64,000 nucleotides of DNA, taken from Corynebacterium sp. NML98-0116 (GTDB lineage: Bacteria > Actinomycetota > Actinomycetes > Mycobacteriales > Mycobacteriaceae). The notes under the pieces were generated by a model, which was given only the letters and a program-made list of their open reading frames with translations, was not told the origin of the DNA and did no database searches. The translations under genes and the position numbers were made by a program. Shown in pieces: positions 35,863-45,639 of the stretch (position 1 is the stretch's first letter; each line of letters starts with the position of its first letter). The stretch is from positions 357,406-421,405 of the forward strand of contig NZ_CP017639.1 in the NCBI RefSeq assembly GCF_001767255.1. Direction: 5' to 3'.

Positions 35863-36762
35863 ATGGCTGACCACAAGGATGACGAACTCCCAATGATCGA
35901 CCTCGCCGCCGTAGAAGGCTGGATCGTCGACGACACCGATGAAGACGACCCGGCGCTGCTCATGCCGGACGGGACACCAATCGAAACCTGGCGCGAAAAC
36001 TACCCCTACGAAGAACGCCTCAGCCGGAGCGAGTACGAAGAACAAAAGCGTGCCCTCCAGATTGAGCTGCTGAAGTGGCAGAACTGGACTAAAGACACTG
36101 GTCAGCGCCACATCATTATTTTTGAGGGTCGTGACGCAGCGGGTAAAGGCGGCACCATCAAACGCTTCAACGAGCACCTCAACCCGCGTGGTGCGCGCAC
36201 CGTCGCCCTGGAAAAGCCGAGCCCGCGCGAATCCACCTCCTGGTACTTCCAGCGCTACATCCAACACTTCCCGGCAGCAGGCGAAATCGTGTTCTTCGAC
36301 CGCTCGTGGTACAACCGCTCCGGCGTCGAACGCGTCATGGGCTTCTGCACCGAATCCCAACACGCCGAATTCCTCCGTGAAGTGCCGATGCTTGAGAACA
36401 TGATCCTTGGCTCCGGCATCTCGCTGACCAAGTTCTGGTTCTCCGTCACCCAGAAAGAGCAGCGCACCCGCTTCGCCATCCGCCAAGTAGACCCGGTGCG
36501 CCAATGGAAACTGTCGCCGATGGACCTCGCATCCCTGGACAAGTGGGACGACTACACCAACGCCAAGGAAGAGCAGTTCCGCTACACGGACACTGACGAA
36601 TCGCCGTGGATCACCATCAAGTCGAACGACAAGAAGCGCGCCCGCCTCAACGCGATGCGCTACATCCTGAGCAAGTTCGAATACACCAACAAGGACCATG
36701 ATGTGGTGGGGACGCCGGACCCGTTGATCGTGAAGCGTGGGCGTGATCAGATCGGGGACTAG
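35863..36762 (+). CDS. ppk2: Polyphosphate kinase 2
   Basis: 299-aa PPK2-family kinase that transfers phosphate between polyphosphate and nucleotides (class I enzymes in corynebacteria favour NDP). Walker A EGRDAAGKGGT (88-98), Walker B FFDRSWYNR (144-152) and the lid region with ...RFAIRQVDPVRQWKLSPMD are intact. An acidic N-terminal extension of about 40 residues precedes the domain. Its place next to porA is conserved in the genus and shows that the groEL2 side, not this side, received the pilus 1 insertion. Confidence 0.94.
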   Translation: MADHKDDELPMIDLAAVEGWIVDDTDEDDPALLMPDGTPIETWRENYPYEERLSRSEYEEQKRALQIELLKWQNWTKDTGQRHIIIFEGRDAAGKGGTIKRFNEHLNPRGARTVALEKPSPRESTSWYFQRYIQHFPAAGEIVFFDRSWYNRSGVERVMGFCTESQHAEFLREVPMLENMILGSGISLTKFWFSVTQKEQRTRFAIRQVDPVRQWKLSPMDLASLDKWDDYTNAKEEQFRYTDTDESPWITIKSNDKKRARLNAMRYILSKFEYTNKDHDVVGTPDPLIVKRGRDQIGD

Positions 36763-36783
36763 GGAGTAGGCCTATCTGGGAGG

Positions 36784-36830
36784 CAGCAACGGAAGGGTTG
36801 GGACTTTCCCGCTTTTCCGTTGCTGCTTTT
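36784..36830 (+). terminator. Rho-independent terminator of ppk2
   Basis: CAGCAACGGAA (36784-36794) and TTCCGTTGCTG (36815-36825) form an 11-bp stem followed by CTTTTG. Confidence 0.8.
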
Positions 36831-36936
36831 GCTGGGGGCTACACGCATGATGTCTCTTCAGCCCCTGATAGGTCCTCGGAGCCGACTTCTTGGGGATAGG
36901 TATTTGGGGTGGGATAGTCATCACGAGCGGAGTCGG

Positions 36937-36956
36937 GATTTTGTGAACAGAATTGC
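36937..36956. repeat. 20-bp dispersed repeat F (copy 2)
   Basis: Exact copy of 22129-22148, with the match fading just outside the 20 bp. Confidence 0.6.
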
Positions 36957-37030
36957 AGATGGGAGTAATGCCCCTTTAGACCCTTAAGCCTGAGACTCGG
37001 CTTTCGATGAAGGTGCAACGCTAGTCGGAC

Positions 37031-37045
37031 ACTCTAGCATGGGTA
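37031..37045. repeat. 15-bp target-site duplication, left
   Basis: ACTCTAGCATGGGTA, identical to 38691-38705. Confidence 0.85.
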
Positions 37046-38690
37046 TGTGATGTCTAGGGACTTTTTGGACACGGAGTCCAGGATGTTTTTGGACGGGATG
37101 TCTAGTGGCTTTTTGGACGGTTACGGCGGTGGAATAGCCGGATGGCTATTCCATTGCATAAACGTAGAAAGGTCGCAGATTTCGATCCCGTTCGTGACGG
37201 CAAGACGGTCACACAGTTTTGCAAAGAATTGGGGATCTCGCGACAGACGTACCACAACATCAAAAACCGGATAGCGCAGAAAGGCCGAGCAGGTATCGTG
37301 CCGGATTCGACTGCCCCGAAGAATCCGATGAAGAAATTTGACGAGGCCGACAAAATCGCAGTCATTCACGCCAGGCAACAGTTGATGGAACAAGGCTTGG
37401 ATTATGGCCCTTGGTCGATCTACTACTTCTTGTTCGACTCTGTCGGTGCAGATCGCACCCCATCGCGGTCCACAATCGCCTCGTGGCTGTATGAGCTGGG
37501 ATTTGTTGATGCCAATGCCCGCAAACGGCCGCGGAGTTCCTATAAGCGCTTCGCCCGTGATTTCGTCGGTGAACTCTGGCAAATCGATGGACTGGTCTAT
37601 CGCCTCTTCGACCATGCCCACACGCATGTCACGATTTACCAGATCATCGATGATGCCAGCAGATTTGATGTCGGAACCACAGCATTCGCTCTACCGGAAA
37701 ACGGTACTGATGCGCGCGCTACGCTGGCCGCAGCGTTCGCCGCCTACGGCAAACCCCAAGAAATCCTTTCTGACAATGGCGATGCGTTCGCCACCTACCA
37801 CCGGGGTTTTCTCTCTGCTACTGAAACTTGGCTCGCCAGCCAAGGCGTACTTGCTATTGCTGGTTTCGCACCGACAACCCAGGGAAAAGACGAGCGATCT
37901 CACCGTACGTTGACCCAGTTCCTCGATGCACGCCACCCAGCAAGCCTTGCTGAGGTCAACACCTATCTGGCCGAATATCGCCAGGTATACAACGAACAAC
38001 GACGGCACCAATCACTGCTGGTCGGCAAGATGCATATCACACCACGCCAGGCTTTCGATACCTTCCCCAAGGCACCGTCGCCTACGCATCCACTCGATCC
38101 TGATCAAATCTGGGCCCGCGTAGTTGCCTATAACCAAGCACACAATCCTCAAGCTATATCCAAAATGCCAAACGGCCCCGTGGAAGCGGCAACTTCACAC
38201 GAGGCCAACACCGATGACATGGCAGCTCAGCAAGGCATACCTCCCACCGACACCTCCACACTAACGGCGCCGACGCCACAATCAACAAACCATTGGGGCA
38301 TCCCAGACCAGCTCTGCGTGAGCAAAGACGGCGTTGTACGCGTATGCGGTTTCGGGCTCTACATTGGTCTGAGGTTTAAAAACCGTCGGCTCTACTCGAC
38401 AGTCGCAGTCGATAATGTTGCGGAGTTCTACACGGCCCATGATGGTGAATTCCTCTTCAGCGTGCCCCTTCCGATCACGTTGAGCCACAGGCCGCCAGGT
38501 GGTCAGATCAACATTAACCTCGTCGAAGGAATGAAACATCGCCAACCACCGCGGATGAACCCGAAATTATCCAAGCCCCGGCCGAAACGCAGGCTGCAAC
38601 CGTAAGCCGCTAGAAGTGCCCAAGAACACCATGGATTCCGTGTCCAAAAAGACACCGGACTCCGTGTCCAAAAACCCTATGGACATAGCA
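37046..38690. mobile_element. IS481-family insertion sequence, complete, 1645 bp
   Basis: Ends start with TG and end with CA. Terminal inverted repeats of about 34 bp share TTTTTGGACACGGAGTCC plus a diverged outer part (TGTGATGTCTAGGG against TGCTATGTCCATAGGG). A 15-bp duplication brackets the element. Additional TTTTTGGAC copies lie inside each end (three on the left within 37046-37120; two on the right within 38640-38680), likely transposase-binding iterons. Confidence 0.88.
37142..38605 (+). CDS. IS481-family transposase (DDE, rve core)
   Basis: 487-aa transposase. An N-terminal helix-turn-helix (TVTQFCKELGISRQTYHNIKNR) is followed by an integrase core with three catalytic segments: ELWQIDGLVYRL (Asp), EILSDNGDAF (Asp) and TTQGKDERSHRTL (Glu). 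It continues with a C-terminal extension of about 130 residues after NEQRRHQSLL that is unusually long for IS481 and may bind the subterminal iterons. No internal stop, so potentially active. Confidence 0.9.
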   Translation: MAIPLHKRRKVADFDPVRDGKTVTQFCKELGISRQTYHNIKNRIAQKGRAGIVPDSTAPKNPMKKFDEADKIAVIHARQQLMEQGLDYGPWSIYYFLFDSVGADRTPSRSTIASWLYELGFVDANARKRPRSSYKRFARDFVGELWQIDGLVYRLFDHAHTHVTIYQIIDDASRFDVGTTAFALPENGTDARATLAAAFAAYGKPQEILSDNGDAFATYHRGFLSATETWLASQGVLAIAGFAPTTQGKDERSHRTLTQFLDARHPASLAEVNTYLAEYRQVYNEQRRHQSLLVGKMHITPRQAFDTFPKAPSPTHPLDPDQIWARVVAYNQAHNPQAISKMPNGPVEAATSHEANTDDMAAQQGIPPTDTSTLTAPTPQSTNHWGIPDQLCVSKDGVVRVCGFGLYIGLRFKNRRLYSTVAVDNVAEFYTAHDGEFLFSVPLPITLSHRPPGGQININLVEGMKHRQPPRMNPKLSKPRPKRRLQP

Positions 38691-38705
38691 ACTCTAGCAT
38701 GGGTA
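38691..38705. repeat. 15-bp target-site duplication, right
   Basis: ACTCTAGCATGGGTA, matching 37031-37045. Confidence 0.85.
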
Positions 38706-38862
38706 GCCCGTCTGTCGTGCAAAGCCACGCTGCTAGCAAAGTGCTGCAGACGGCGGCTTCTACGCGGAGAAACTGTGGGATTAATGGCTGAAACGGACGG
38801 ACAGGCGGTTAGAGAGTTAATCGTTGAGGCGCCTCAAACCTGCGGGAGGATGCCGGTCTAAG

Positions 38863-38943
38863 ACCACATTCCATATGGACCTCGAGTGTTGTGAGCTGGT
38901 GAAACGTCGGGTTTGATGGGGATAAATCGAGGAATTTGGTGCG
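38863..38943. repeat. Inverted repeat, family A (copy 7, worn)
   Basis: ACCACATTCC (38863-38872) against GGAATTTGGTGCG (38931-38943), with one mismatch in the shared 10 bp. The centre motif is not recognisable. The rest of the 38.7-39.06 kb gap shows no gene; an imperfect palindrome around 39004-39032 (ATTGTC...GACAAT) precedes the next gene. Confidence 0.5.
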
Positions 38944-39063
38944 TGGACGTTGGAGTCTGATGTCGCCTGTACTTACCTGCCAGAAAGGGATGTCGATGGC
39001 ATAATTGTCATAGTGTAATGGCTATGGGACAATAAACGTTCTTTACCAGGAGATGGAGGTGGG

Positions 39064-39693
39064 ATGGCGAATGAGCACTCGAACGATGCGCAACATGACC
39101 CGTGGCAGGGTGATAGCTCGCTCCAGCGACGGTCGGATAATTCGGGAAGCACGTATCCACGATCCAGCGGAAAACCTGGAGAAAGCGTGGAAGCAAACGG
39201 GGCAGGCACTGCGGCAGGCGATCGACTCTCAGAACAAGATGATGTTTTAGAAGCCGAGGTGCTAGATCAGGTTAGTAACAGGGTCACGCACGATCTCATG
39301 AGCGTGATGCGAGTTGCTCCTTTGCCTCATCCTAGTGAACTTCAAGCTTACGAAGAGGTCGAAGCTGGTTTAGCAAACAGAATTGTCGCAATGGCAGAGG
39401 ACTCTGCCATTGCGGCGAATGAAGCGACAAGGTCCAACGCCGCAGTCAACTACGCTCTAGCCGAATCAATCCGTGAAGAGGGGAGAGCGGTGAGAAGAGG
39501 ACAGTGGATGTTTGTCTGCCTAGCGGTTTTGTTTTTGGCTGTGGCGGTAATTCTTGAGCTGCTTGACCGAACTCCATTTGCAACGGGTATGGGGATTCTC
39601 GGTTTCTTAAGCCTGTTGGGCAGTATGATTATTCCCAAGAAGAAGCCCCAATGGGGTCCTTCAGGAAAAGGGGAAGAAAGCTCAGCAAGGTAA
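39064..39693 (+). CDS. DUF2335 family membrane protein
   Basis: 209-aa protein. A polar, low-complexity N-terminus (about 1-75) is followed by the DUF2335-type segment PLPHPSELQAYEEVEAGLANRIVAMAEDSAIAANEATRS and two membrane helices at the C-terminus (WMFVCLAVLFLAVAVILELL; GMGILGFLSLLGSMIIP). DUF2335 proteins are uncharacterised and frequent on phages and mobile islands. RBS GGAGGTGGG precedes ATG 39064. It is a single gene between an insertion sequence and pilus locus 2. Confidence 0.75.
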   Translation: MANEHSNDAQHDPWQGDSSLQRRSDNSGSTYPRSSGKPGESVEANGAGTAAGDRLSEQDDVLEAEVLDQVSNRVTHDLMSVMRVAPLPHPSELQAYEEVEAGLANRIVAMAEDSAIAANEATRSNAAVNYALAESIREEGRAVRRGQWMFVCLAVLFLAVAVILELLDRTPFATGMGILGFLSLLGSMIIPKKKPQWGPSGKGEESSAR

Positions 39694-39775
39694 TGCGGAG
39701 GGCCCCACAGTGCGCCCACCCAAAAAGCAAACCCCCACCCCCATTTACCTGGGGATTCTTAAGGCTCTGTAAGTA

Positions 39776-39805
39776 TTGCTGTTCTCTCCTCGAGCACGGT
39801 ACGAT
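39776..39805 (+). promoter_or_regulatory. Probable promoter of pilus 2 operon
   Basis: TTGCTG (39776-39781) and TACGAT (39800-39805) at 18-bp spacing, about 60 nt before ATG 39869. Unlike pilus 1, no homopolymer lies between the boxes. Confidence 0.5.
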
Positions 39806-39868
39806 TGCGGTGTTTTACACCAATAGAAGCATCCATAGAAGCTGGAGCACAGCAAAAAGGGCGGTTTC

Positions 39869-42800
39869 ATGACAACAGCGGGTTGGCCAGCATTTGGCGA
39901 ACCGCCTCGGCTGCGACGAGCCGCAGCGGCAGTAGTTGTGTCCATGCTGCTCGCGCTGGTTGCCGTGCTCGGAGGCCTCGGCGGTCAAAGCTCAGCGAGC
40001 GCCGCCGACGCTAACGGCCGCGTCAATATTGGGGACTGCTCGTTTCGTAAGGCGGACGGGGACGCCAAGAAGTGGGCGAACCAGATGTGTTGGATTGATG
40101 CGTCGGATATTGCGAAGCCGGGGACGCACAATGTGACGAAGCGTTTCGGGGATTACACGCTGACGTACACGGTGACGGTGGAGGCCTCGGATACGGGGAC
40201 GGGGTCGAATAAGGGCAGCTTGTCGGCGGGGCAGCAGCCGCCGTGGAGCCGGGCTGCGTTCGGGAACCAGATTGCGGGGCAATCGTTCTTCGTTGCGGAG
40301 ACGGGGGCTACCGCGAATGACATTTTCCAGACGGAGAAGAACCGCTTCGTGCGCCTTTCGTTCCGCAACGTGAAGTTCACGTACCGCGGGCAGCCGCTGC
40401 CGTCGTTTCGGATGATGGTTGCGGATGCCGAGTCGACGGGCAGTGTGCTCGGCGGCGAAATGATCAGCGTGGATGTCTCCAACTCGGGCGGCACGGGCAC
40501 GGTCAATCCGCCGATTAGGCTGACGCCGAACGGCAGTCGTGAGGCGTGCCGGAAGACGTTCGGGGCGGGCGTCGAGAGGAATCAGTGGCAGTGGGCCGAC
40601 ATGGGCGGCAAGAAACGTGACTTCATCTGTGATAATGACTCCGGCGGTACCTACGGCACGTTCCTTGTTGGGTTGGATTCGCCGACGGCGTTTGAGATTG
40701 GCATCGCGTCGAACTCGGGCGGTACGGCACGCTTCCCGGACCCGCGCGGCAACCAGGCGTTCGCGATGGCGATCGCGCTTAACCGCATCTCCACTCAGGA
40801 AGGCAAGGAGCTGGGCACGGCGGACACGGCGGCGCAGCAGGCGTTCACCGGCCAGGCGGAGCAGCCGGTGACGAGGATTTTCACCCAGGATGGGCAACAG
40901 CGTAACTGGATTGAGCCAGTCGGTGGGTCGAGCACTACTCCGGTGCTGCGTCGTCTGAACGCGGACGGTGTGCCGGAGGATACTGTCGGGCTGCAGTCGA
41001 CGATGGCTGGGAAGGATCTGGCCTTTCGTCGTTACTCCCCGGAGTGGACGTGTAGCGCGATTTCCGCTGACGGCGCCACGGACACCTTCGTGTACGAGCC
41101 AGGAGCCAACACTGACCAGGCCCCGGTGCGTTTGACGCACAACGGTGCGCCGCTGAGCCGCGCGGATGCGGAGCGCAGTGGCATTTGGTTCCGGGAAAAC
41201 CGCGCGGAGGGCGTCTCCGAGGTGCAATTCGCGAACAAGGAAAACCGGGAAATCAACTGTAACGTGCACTGGAAGTCTCGCTTCGCCCCGGCATCGTTGG
41301 AGCTGAACAAGCGGGTCACCGGCACGGCGAGCAATTACGCGGAGCTTGCCGGCAAGAAGTTCACCATCGACTACGCGTGCACGGCCCCGGAGGGGTTCCA
41401 GGCCGCGTACCCGGATGTGAAGCTCAGCGGGTCCCGCGAGGTGCAGCCGGGTTCTCGCCAGCTTGTCGACGGCCTGCCAGCCGGCGCGACGTGCACCCTC
41501 AAGGAAACCGCGCCTGCGGCGGTGTCGGGCGCGGACCTGGATCTGCGGTGGAATGGCGCCACCCACGGCACCCCGAACCAGGGCAGCGCGCAGCATACGT
41601 TGACGCTGCAGCCGAATACCGCACCTGCGGCTGTTGAGGCGGAGAACCAGTACTCGGCGCGGACTGCGACGCTGCAGTTGCGTCATGTGGTGCAGGGCCC
41701 GGCGGCGACGCCCGTGCTGCAGAATCAGGAATTCACGTTTGAGCTCAGCTGCCCGGCCACCAATGCGCCTGCGCGGCAGATCACGGTCCGCGGGGGCGCC
41801 CCGGTGACCGTGGATGGTGTGCCACGCGGGCAGGATTGCGTGTTGCGCCCCGTCGAAGGGCTGACAGCGGAGCAGCAGAAGTACATCAGCCTGACCAGCA
41901 GGGACGCCACCGGTGCCGCCCAGCAGCAGGACGGGCTGGCGCTCCGCCTGCCTGCGACCGGGCCTGCGGCCGCCGAGCCGGTGGAAATCCGCAGCACCTA
42001 CGACTACCGCACCGCCGATGTGCAGGTGCACCAGGTGCTTGCGGGCCCGGCGGGTGCGTTGCCGTCCGTGACGGGCCAGGGCTTCAGCGCGAACTATGCG
42101 TGCACGGCCCCGGACGCGACGAAGCGCACCGGCACTGTGACGCTGACTGATGGCCACGCCGTCATCCCGAAGATGCCGGTCGGATCTACGTGTACGTTGA
42201 GCTCGCAGGAGCCCACCGCGGCTCCCGGCGAGGGCCCGGTGCGCACGTTCGAGCTGCAGAGCACGACCGTCGCGCCGCAGACGTTGACGGTCGGCGATGG
42301 GCAGGCGGACGCATTCACCATCACCCGTACTTACGACTACAAGTACGGCACCGCGCAGCTGGCCAAGGCGGTCACCGCGAACGGTGTGCGCGGCCTGCCG
42401 GCGAATTACACGTTCAACTTCGCGTGTGGGAGCCGAAACGTGGTCGCCAATGGGCAGGGCACGGCGGTCAAACTTGAGGGAACCGCAACGGTCGCCCCCG
42501 GTGCGCCGGTCACGCTGAAGGTCGGGGACCCGCGTGTCGACGACAGCCCCGGCGGCACCATGCGCGTGCCCTACGGCAACACGTGTACCTTCACCGAGGA
42601 TCGCCCGCAGCTGCCCGGCGGCGTGAACTGGGACACTGACGTGGACAACGCGACGCTCACCATCACCGCCCCGACCAACACGGCCACGGTGACCAACACG
42701 TTTACGCCCGCCGGCAACGGGTTGACCATCACGCAGCGCTACACCGGGGAGCAGGCGCTGTACCCGAAGGTGGGCGTCGATTATCAATTGACGTGCGGCG

Positions 42801-45634
42801 CGTTCCAGTCAGCCTTCCAGCTTGTCGACGGCGCCCAGCGCTCCTTCACCGCCGCCGAAATCCCGGCGGGCACCCAGTGCACTCTGGAACGACGCACCCC
42901 GCTGGACACTGAGCGCACCAACAGCCAGGGCGTGCGCTACCCGATCACGCACACCACCGTGGGCCACTACGCGCCGGGCGGCGAGCAGGCCACCGAGCTG
43001 GCGCCGGGCGTGGCATTCACGGTCGGGGAGCGCGCCACCCTGGCGGTGGAGGACGAGTTCGCGTACCAGCGGGCCACCATCACCGGCGTGAAGAACGTCC
43101 AGTTCGATCCGGCGACGAAGCACCTCATCGCGCCCGCGAAGCAGGAGGCGTGGCTGCAGAGGGAGTATCCGGCGTCGCTGCGCTGTGTGCTGCCGGACGG
43201 CACCCCGGGCGCTTCTTTGCAGGCGACGGTGCGCAACGGCGTGGTGATTACCCAGGATGACCTGGTGGTTGGCAGTAGCTGTACCGTCGCCGAGAACCCG
43301 CTGACCCCGGAGCCGGGCATCCATATGACTGCCACCACCACCGTTGATGGCAAGGCGGGCAACACGTTTACTATCGCGAAGGCGGGCAACAAGGTGGAGT
43401 TCGTGAATACGTTCTCCCGCCACGTCACTGATGCCACGGTGCAGACGGGGGTCGAGTTTCCGGGCCAGGCGCGTGCGGCGTACGAGGCCGCAGGCAACAC
43501 GCTCGACGCGGCACTGCAAGCGCACCCGGTGACGGTGGTGTGCCGCGACGGCGACGCCGAGCTGCTGCGTCGCAGCGCCACCGTGGACGGGGAGGGCACG
43601 GTTACCGTTCACGGCGTGCCTGTGGGTGTGGCCTGCACCGTGGAGCTCGGAGGGTACGCGCCGCTGCATCTGCAGGCGGATACGCAGGACGGCCCGCTGC
43701 AGGCGACGGTGGTGCCGGAGTCGGTGGACTGGTCGGTGAGCAGGGGTGACGCGACGCTCGCCACCGGCAAGCCGCTCGAGCAGGGGAATGAGGCGGCGGT
43801 CGCTCCTGCGTTTGTGGTGGAGGAAGACGCCGCCCAGAACGCGGTGCGTGCGACGAGTCGCTACGCCTACCAGACCGCGCCACTGACCCTGCGCAAAGAC
43901 ATCGAGGGCGCACCCGCGGACATGCGGCTGCTCAGCTGGGCGAATACGATGCGCTTCGCGCTGCAGTGCCGGGCGCTTGGCACCGAGCTGACTGACGCCC
44001 CCGGCGTGCCCCTGCAGCTGACACCGGGCGACTTCACCGCGGTAGACGGCGGGCTGCGCTACGTCTCTGACGGGGGCGTGGGCGCTGCGGTGCCTGTCGG
44101 CGCGCACTGCAGCCTGCGCGAAATCGCGATGGAGAACGTGCCCGCGCAACTGCGCGTGACCACCGCGCAGCCCAGCGCCGAAGCGGACGTCACCGCCAAC
44201 GGCGCACAGCTGCACCTGGTGAACCAGGTGAGGCGCCGCACCACCAACCTGCAGGTGGCGATGCGCCAAACCGGGTACCTCGACGGCGCGGACCCCGCCG
44301 GTTACACCGGCCAGCTGGTGTGCAAGGACGGCGACGCCACCTTGTCCACCGCGCGTGTGCAGTTCGGCCTGACGGACGTGCCTGAGCGGCCCCTGCCGCG
44401 CGAGGATGCCGTCCCGGTCACCGGTCTTCGCACCTTCGAGGTGCCTGCGGGTACCTCCTGCACCCTGACTGTGGATTCCGCAGGAGCCTTGAGCGCCCGC
44501 GGTGAGGTGGAGGTTGCCGCTGGTGACCGGCGCCCCTACCTGGGCTTTGCTGCCTGGGAGAGCGGCGCCTACGCGGGCCCTGCGACAACAGTCGACGAGG
44601 TTGCGCCGCAGGACGTGCGTTCCAAGGAGTACGAGTACTCCGTGGCCGTTCCCGCGGATGCGCCGGATGCCGACGCCGCGGTGGACCCAGCGGTGGTCGT
44701 CGGCGTGCAAGCACACCACCCGCGCGCCACGGTGGACGTTGCCTTCACGAAGCGGGCCGCGGGCGCTCCGGAGACTGACGGCGTCTATACGTTCACCGCG
44801 AACTGCGGCGACGGCCAGCGCGACCCCTTCGAGCTCCGAAGCGGCCAGACCCACCTGCTGCGTGGGGTGCCCGTCAACAGCGAGTGCACCGTGGAGGAAC
44901 AACAAGCGGAAGGCACATACACGTTCGCGTTGACCTCGCAGGGCGCCAAGCTAGGGGAGGGCTACCTCACCGAACTGGGTATGCCAGCGGTGGGATTCAA
45001 GGTGCTCGCCCCGGAGGCCACCGACACCAGCCGCGCCGGTGACGCCTGGACCGCGACCGCACTGAACAAGTTCGCCAGCGTGGCCCTGAGCAAGCACATC
45101 GCGGGCACCCCGCTGTCCAGCGTCACCAGCGTTGCCGACACCGCCCTGCTGCCCGACAACGCGACCACCATGGACATCACCTACGAGCTGACCAACACCG
45201 GCCAGTTCGACCTGTCCAACATGGTGCTTCGCGACCCAGCCCTGGCAGGCATGACGGTGCACACCCCCGCGGGCCCGCAGACCATCGGGGAGCAGGGCAC
45301 CATCCCTGCCGCCGCGTGTGAGGCAACACGCGCCGCGCTGGCCCCGGGCCAGACCGCGACGTGCACCATCACGGTGGACATCCCCGCGGACGGCACGTTC
45401 CGTCACCGCGGCACCGCAACGCTGCAGGCGGCCACAGGCACCCTCGGGATGGTCAGCGCCGAATCCACATACGGGGCCCTGCGGTTGCCGTCGACCATCG
45501 GTTGGTTGTTGCCCGATACCGGCAGCACTACACTCGTGTGGATTCTGCTCCTTGGCCTGCTGATCTTCGGTTTCAGCGCCCGACGCTTCCTGACACAGAC
45601 TTCAACCTCAACAACTCCAACAACAGAAAGTTAG
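39869..45634 (+). CDS. Giant multidomain tip adhesin (LPDTG anchor), pilus 2
   Basis: 1921-aa secreted surface protein. A signal peptide to about residue 47 (SMLLALVAVLGGLGGQSSASAA) is followed by a globular N-terminal region of about 420 residues resembling CshA/choice-of-anchor adhesin heads. About ten tandem beta-sandwich repeats of the DUF5979 type follow; each begins like 'ATLQLRHVVQGPA' and contains a central Cys pair such as YACTAP...GATCTL. Then come a DUF11-like domain (VALSKHIAGTPLSS...ITYELTNTGQFDLSNMVLRDP), LPDTG, a membrane helix and a basic tail. Paired cysteines per repeat suggest disulfide-stiffened stalk domains. It is the first gene of pilus 2; tip location is inferred from gene order and size. 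Confidence 0.85.
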   Translation: MTTAGWPAFGEPPRLRRAAAAVVVSMLLALVAVLGGLGGQSSASAADANGRVNIGDCSFRKADGDAKKWANQMCWIDASDIAKPGTHNVTKRFGDYTLTYTVTVEASDTGTGSNKGSLSAGQQPPWSRAAFGNQIAGQSFFVAETGATANDIFQTEKNRFVRLSFRNVKFTYRGQPLPSFRMMVADAESTGSVLGGEMISVDVSNSGGTGTVNPPIRLTPNGSREACRKTFGAGVERNQWQWADMGGKKRDFICDNDSGGTYGTFLVGLDSPTAFEIGIASNSGGTARFPDPRGNQAFAMAIALNRISTQEGKELGTADTAAQQAFTGQAEQPVTRIFTQDGQQRNWIEPVGGSSTTPVLRRLNADGVPEDTVGLQSTMAGKDLAFRRYSPEWTCSAISADGATDTFVYEPGANTDQAPVRLTHNGAPLSRADAERSGIWFRENRAEGVSEVQFANKENREINCNVHWKSRFAPASLELNKRVTGTASNYAELAGKKFTIDYACTAPEGFQAAYPDVKLSGSREVQPGSRQLVDGLPAGATCTLKETAPAAVSGADLDLRWNGATHGTPNQGSAQHTLTLQPNTAPAAVEAENQYSARTATLQLRHVVQGPAATPVLQNQEFTFELSCPATNAPARQITVRGGAPVTVDGVPRGQDCVLRPVEGLTAEQQKYISLTSRDATGAAQQQDGLALRLPATGPAAAEPVEIRSTYDYRTADVQVHQVLAGPAGALPSVTGQGFSANYACTAPDATKRTGTVTLTDGHAVIPKMPVGSTCTLSSQEPTAAPGEGPVRTFELQSTTVAPQTLTVGDGQADAFTITRTYDYKYGTAQLAKAVTANGVRGLPANYTFNFACGSRNVVANGQGTAVKLEGTATVAPGAPVTLKVGDPRVDDSPGGTMRVPYGNTCTFTEDRPQLPGGVNWDTDVDNATLTITAPTNTATVTNTFTPAGNGLTITQRYTGEQALYPKVGVDYQLTCGAFQSAFQLVDGAQRSFTAAEIPAGTQCTLERRTPLDTERTNSQGVRYPITHTTVGHYAPGGEQATELAPGVAFTVGERATLAVEDEFAYQRATITGVKNVQFDPATKHLIAPAKQEAWLQREYPASLRCVLPDGTPGASLQATVRNGVVITQDDLVVGSSCTVAENPLTPEPGIHMTATTTVDGKAGNTFTIAKAGNKVEFVNTFSRHVTDATVQTGVEFPGQARAAYEAAGNTLDAALQAHPVTVVCRDGDAELLRRSATVDGEGTVTVHGVPVGVACTVELGGYAPLHLQADTQDGPLQATVVPESVDWSVSRGDATLATGKPLEQGNEAAVAPAFVVEEDAAQNAVRATSRYAYQTAPLTLRKDIEGAPADMRLLSWANTMRFALQCRALGTELTDAPGVPLQLTPGDFTAVDGGLRYVSDGGVGAAVPVGAHCSLREIAMENVPAQLRVTTAQPSAEADVTANGAQLHLVNQVRRRTTNLQVAMRQTGYLDGADPAGYTGQLVCKDGDATLSTARVQFGLTDVPERPLPREDAVPVTGLRTFEVPAGTSCTLTVDSAGALSARGEVEVAAGDRRPYLGFAAWESGAYAGPATTVDEVAPQDVRSKEYEYSVAVPADAPDADAAVDPAVVVGVQAHHPRATVDVAFTKRAAGAPETDGVYTFTANCGDGQRDPFELRSGQTHLLRGVPVNSECTVEEQQAEGTYTFALTSQGAKLGEGYLTELGMPAVGFKVLAPEATDTSRAGDAWTATALNKFASVALSKHIAGTPLSSVTSVADTALLPDNATTMDITYELTNTGQFDLSNMVLRDPALAGMTVHTPAGPQTIGEQGTIPAAACEATRAALAPGQTATCTITVDIPADGTFRHRGTATLQAATGTLGMVSAESTYGALRLPSTIGWLLPDTGSTTLVWILLLGLLIFGFSARRFLTQTSTSTTPTTES

Positions 45635-45639
45635 ACACC

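Noticed and set aside
42809..44905. A nearly 700-codon minus-strand frame, with another at 39992-42787, opposite the giant adhesin
   Set aside because: Arg/His-rich composition typical of antisense reading in GC-rich DNA; no domain, start site or ribosome-binding site.
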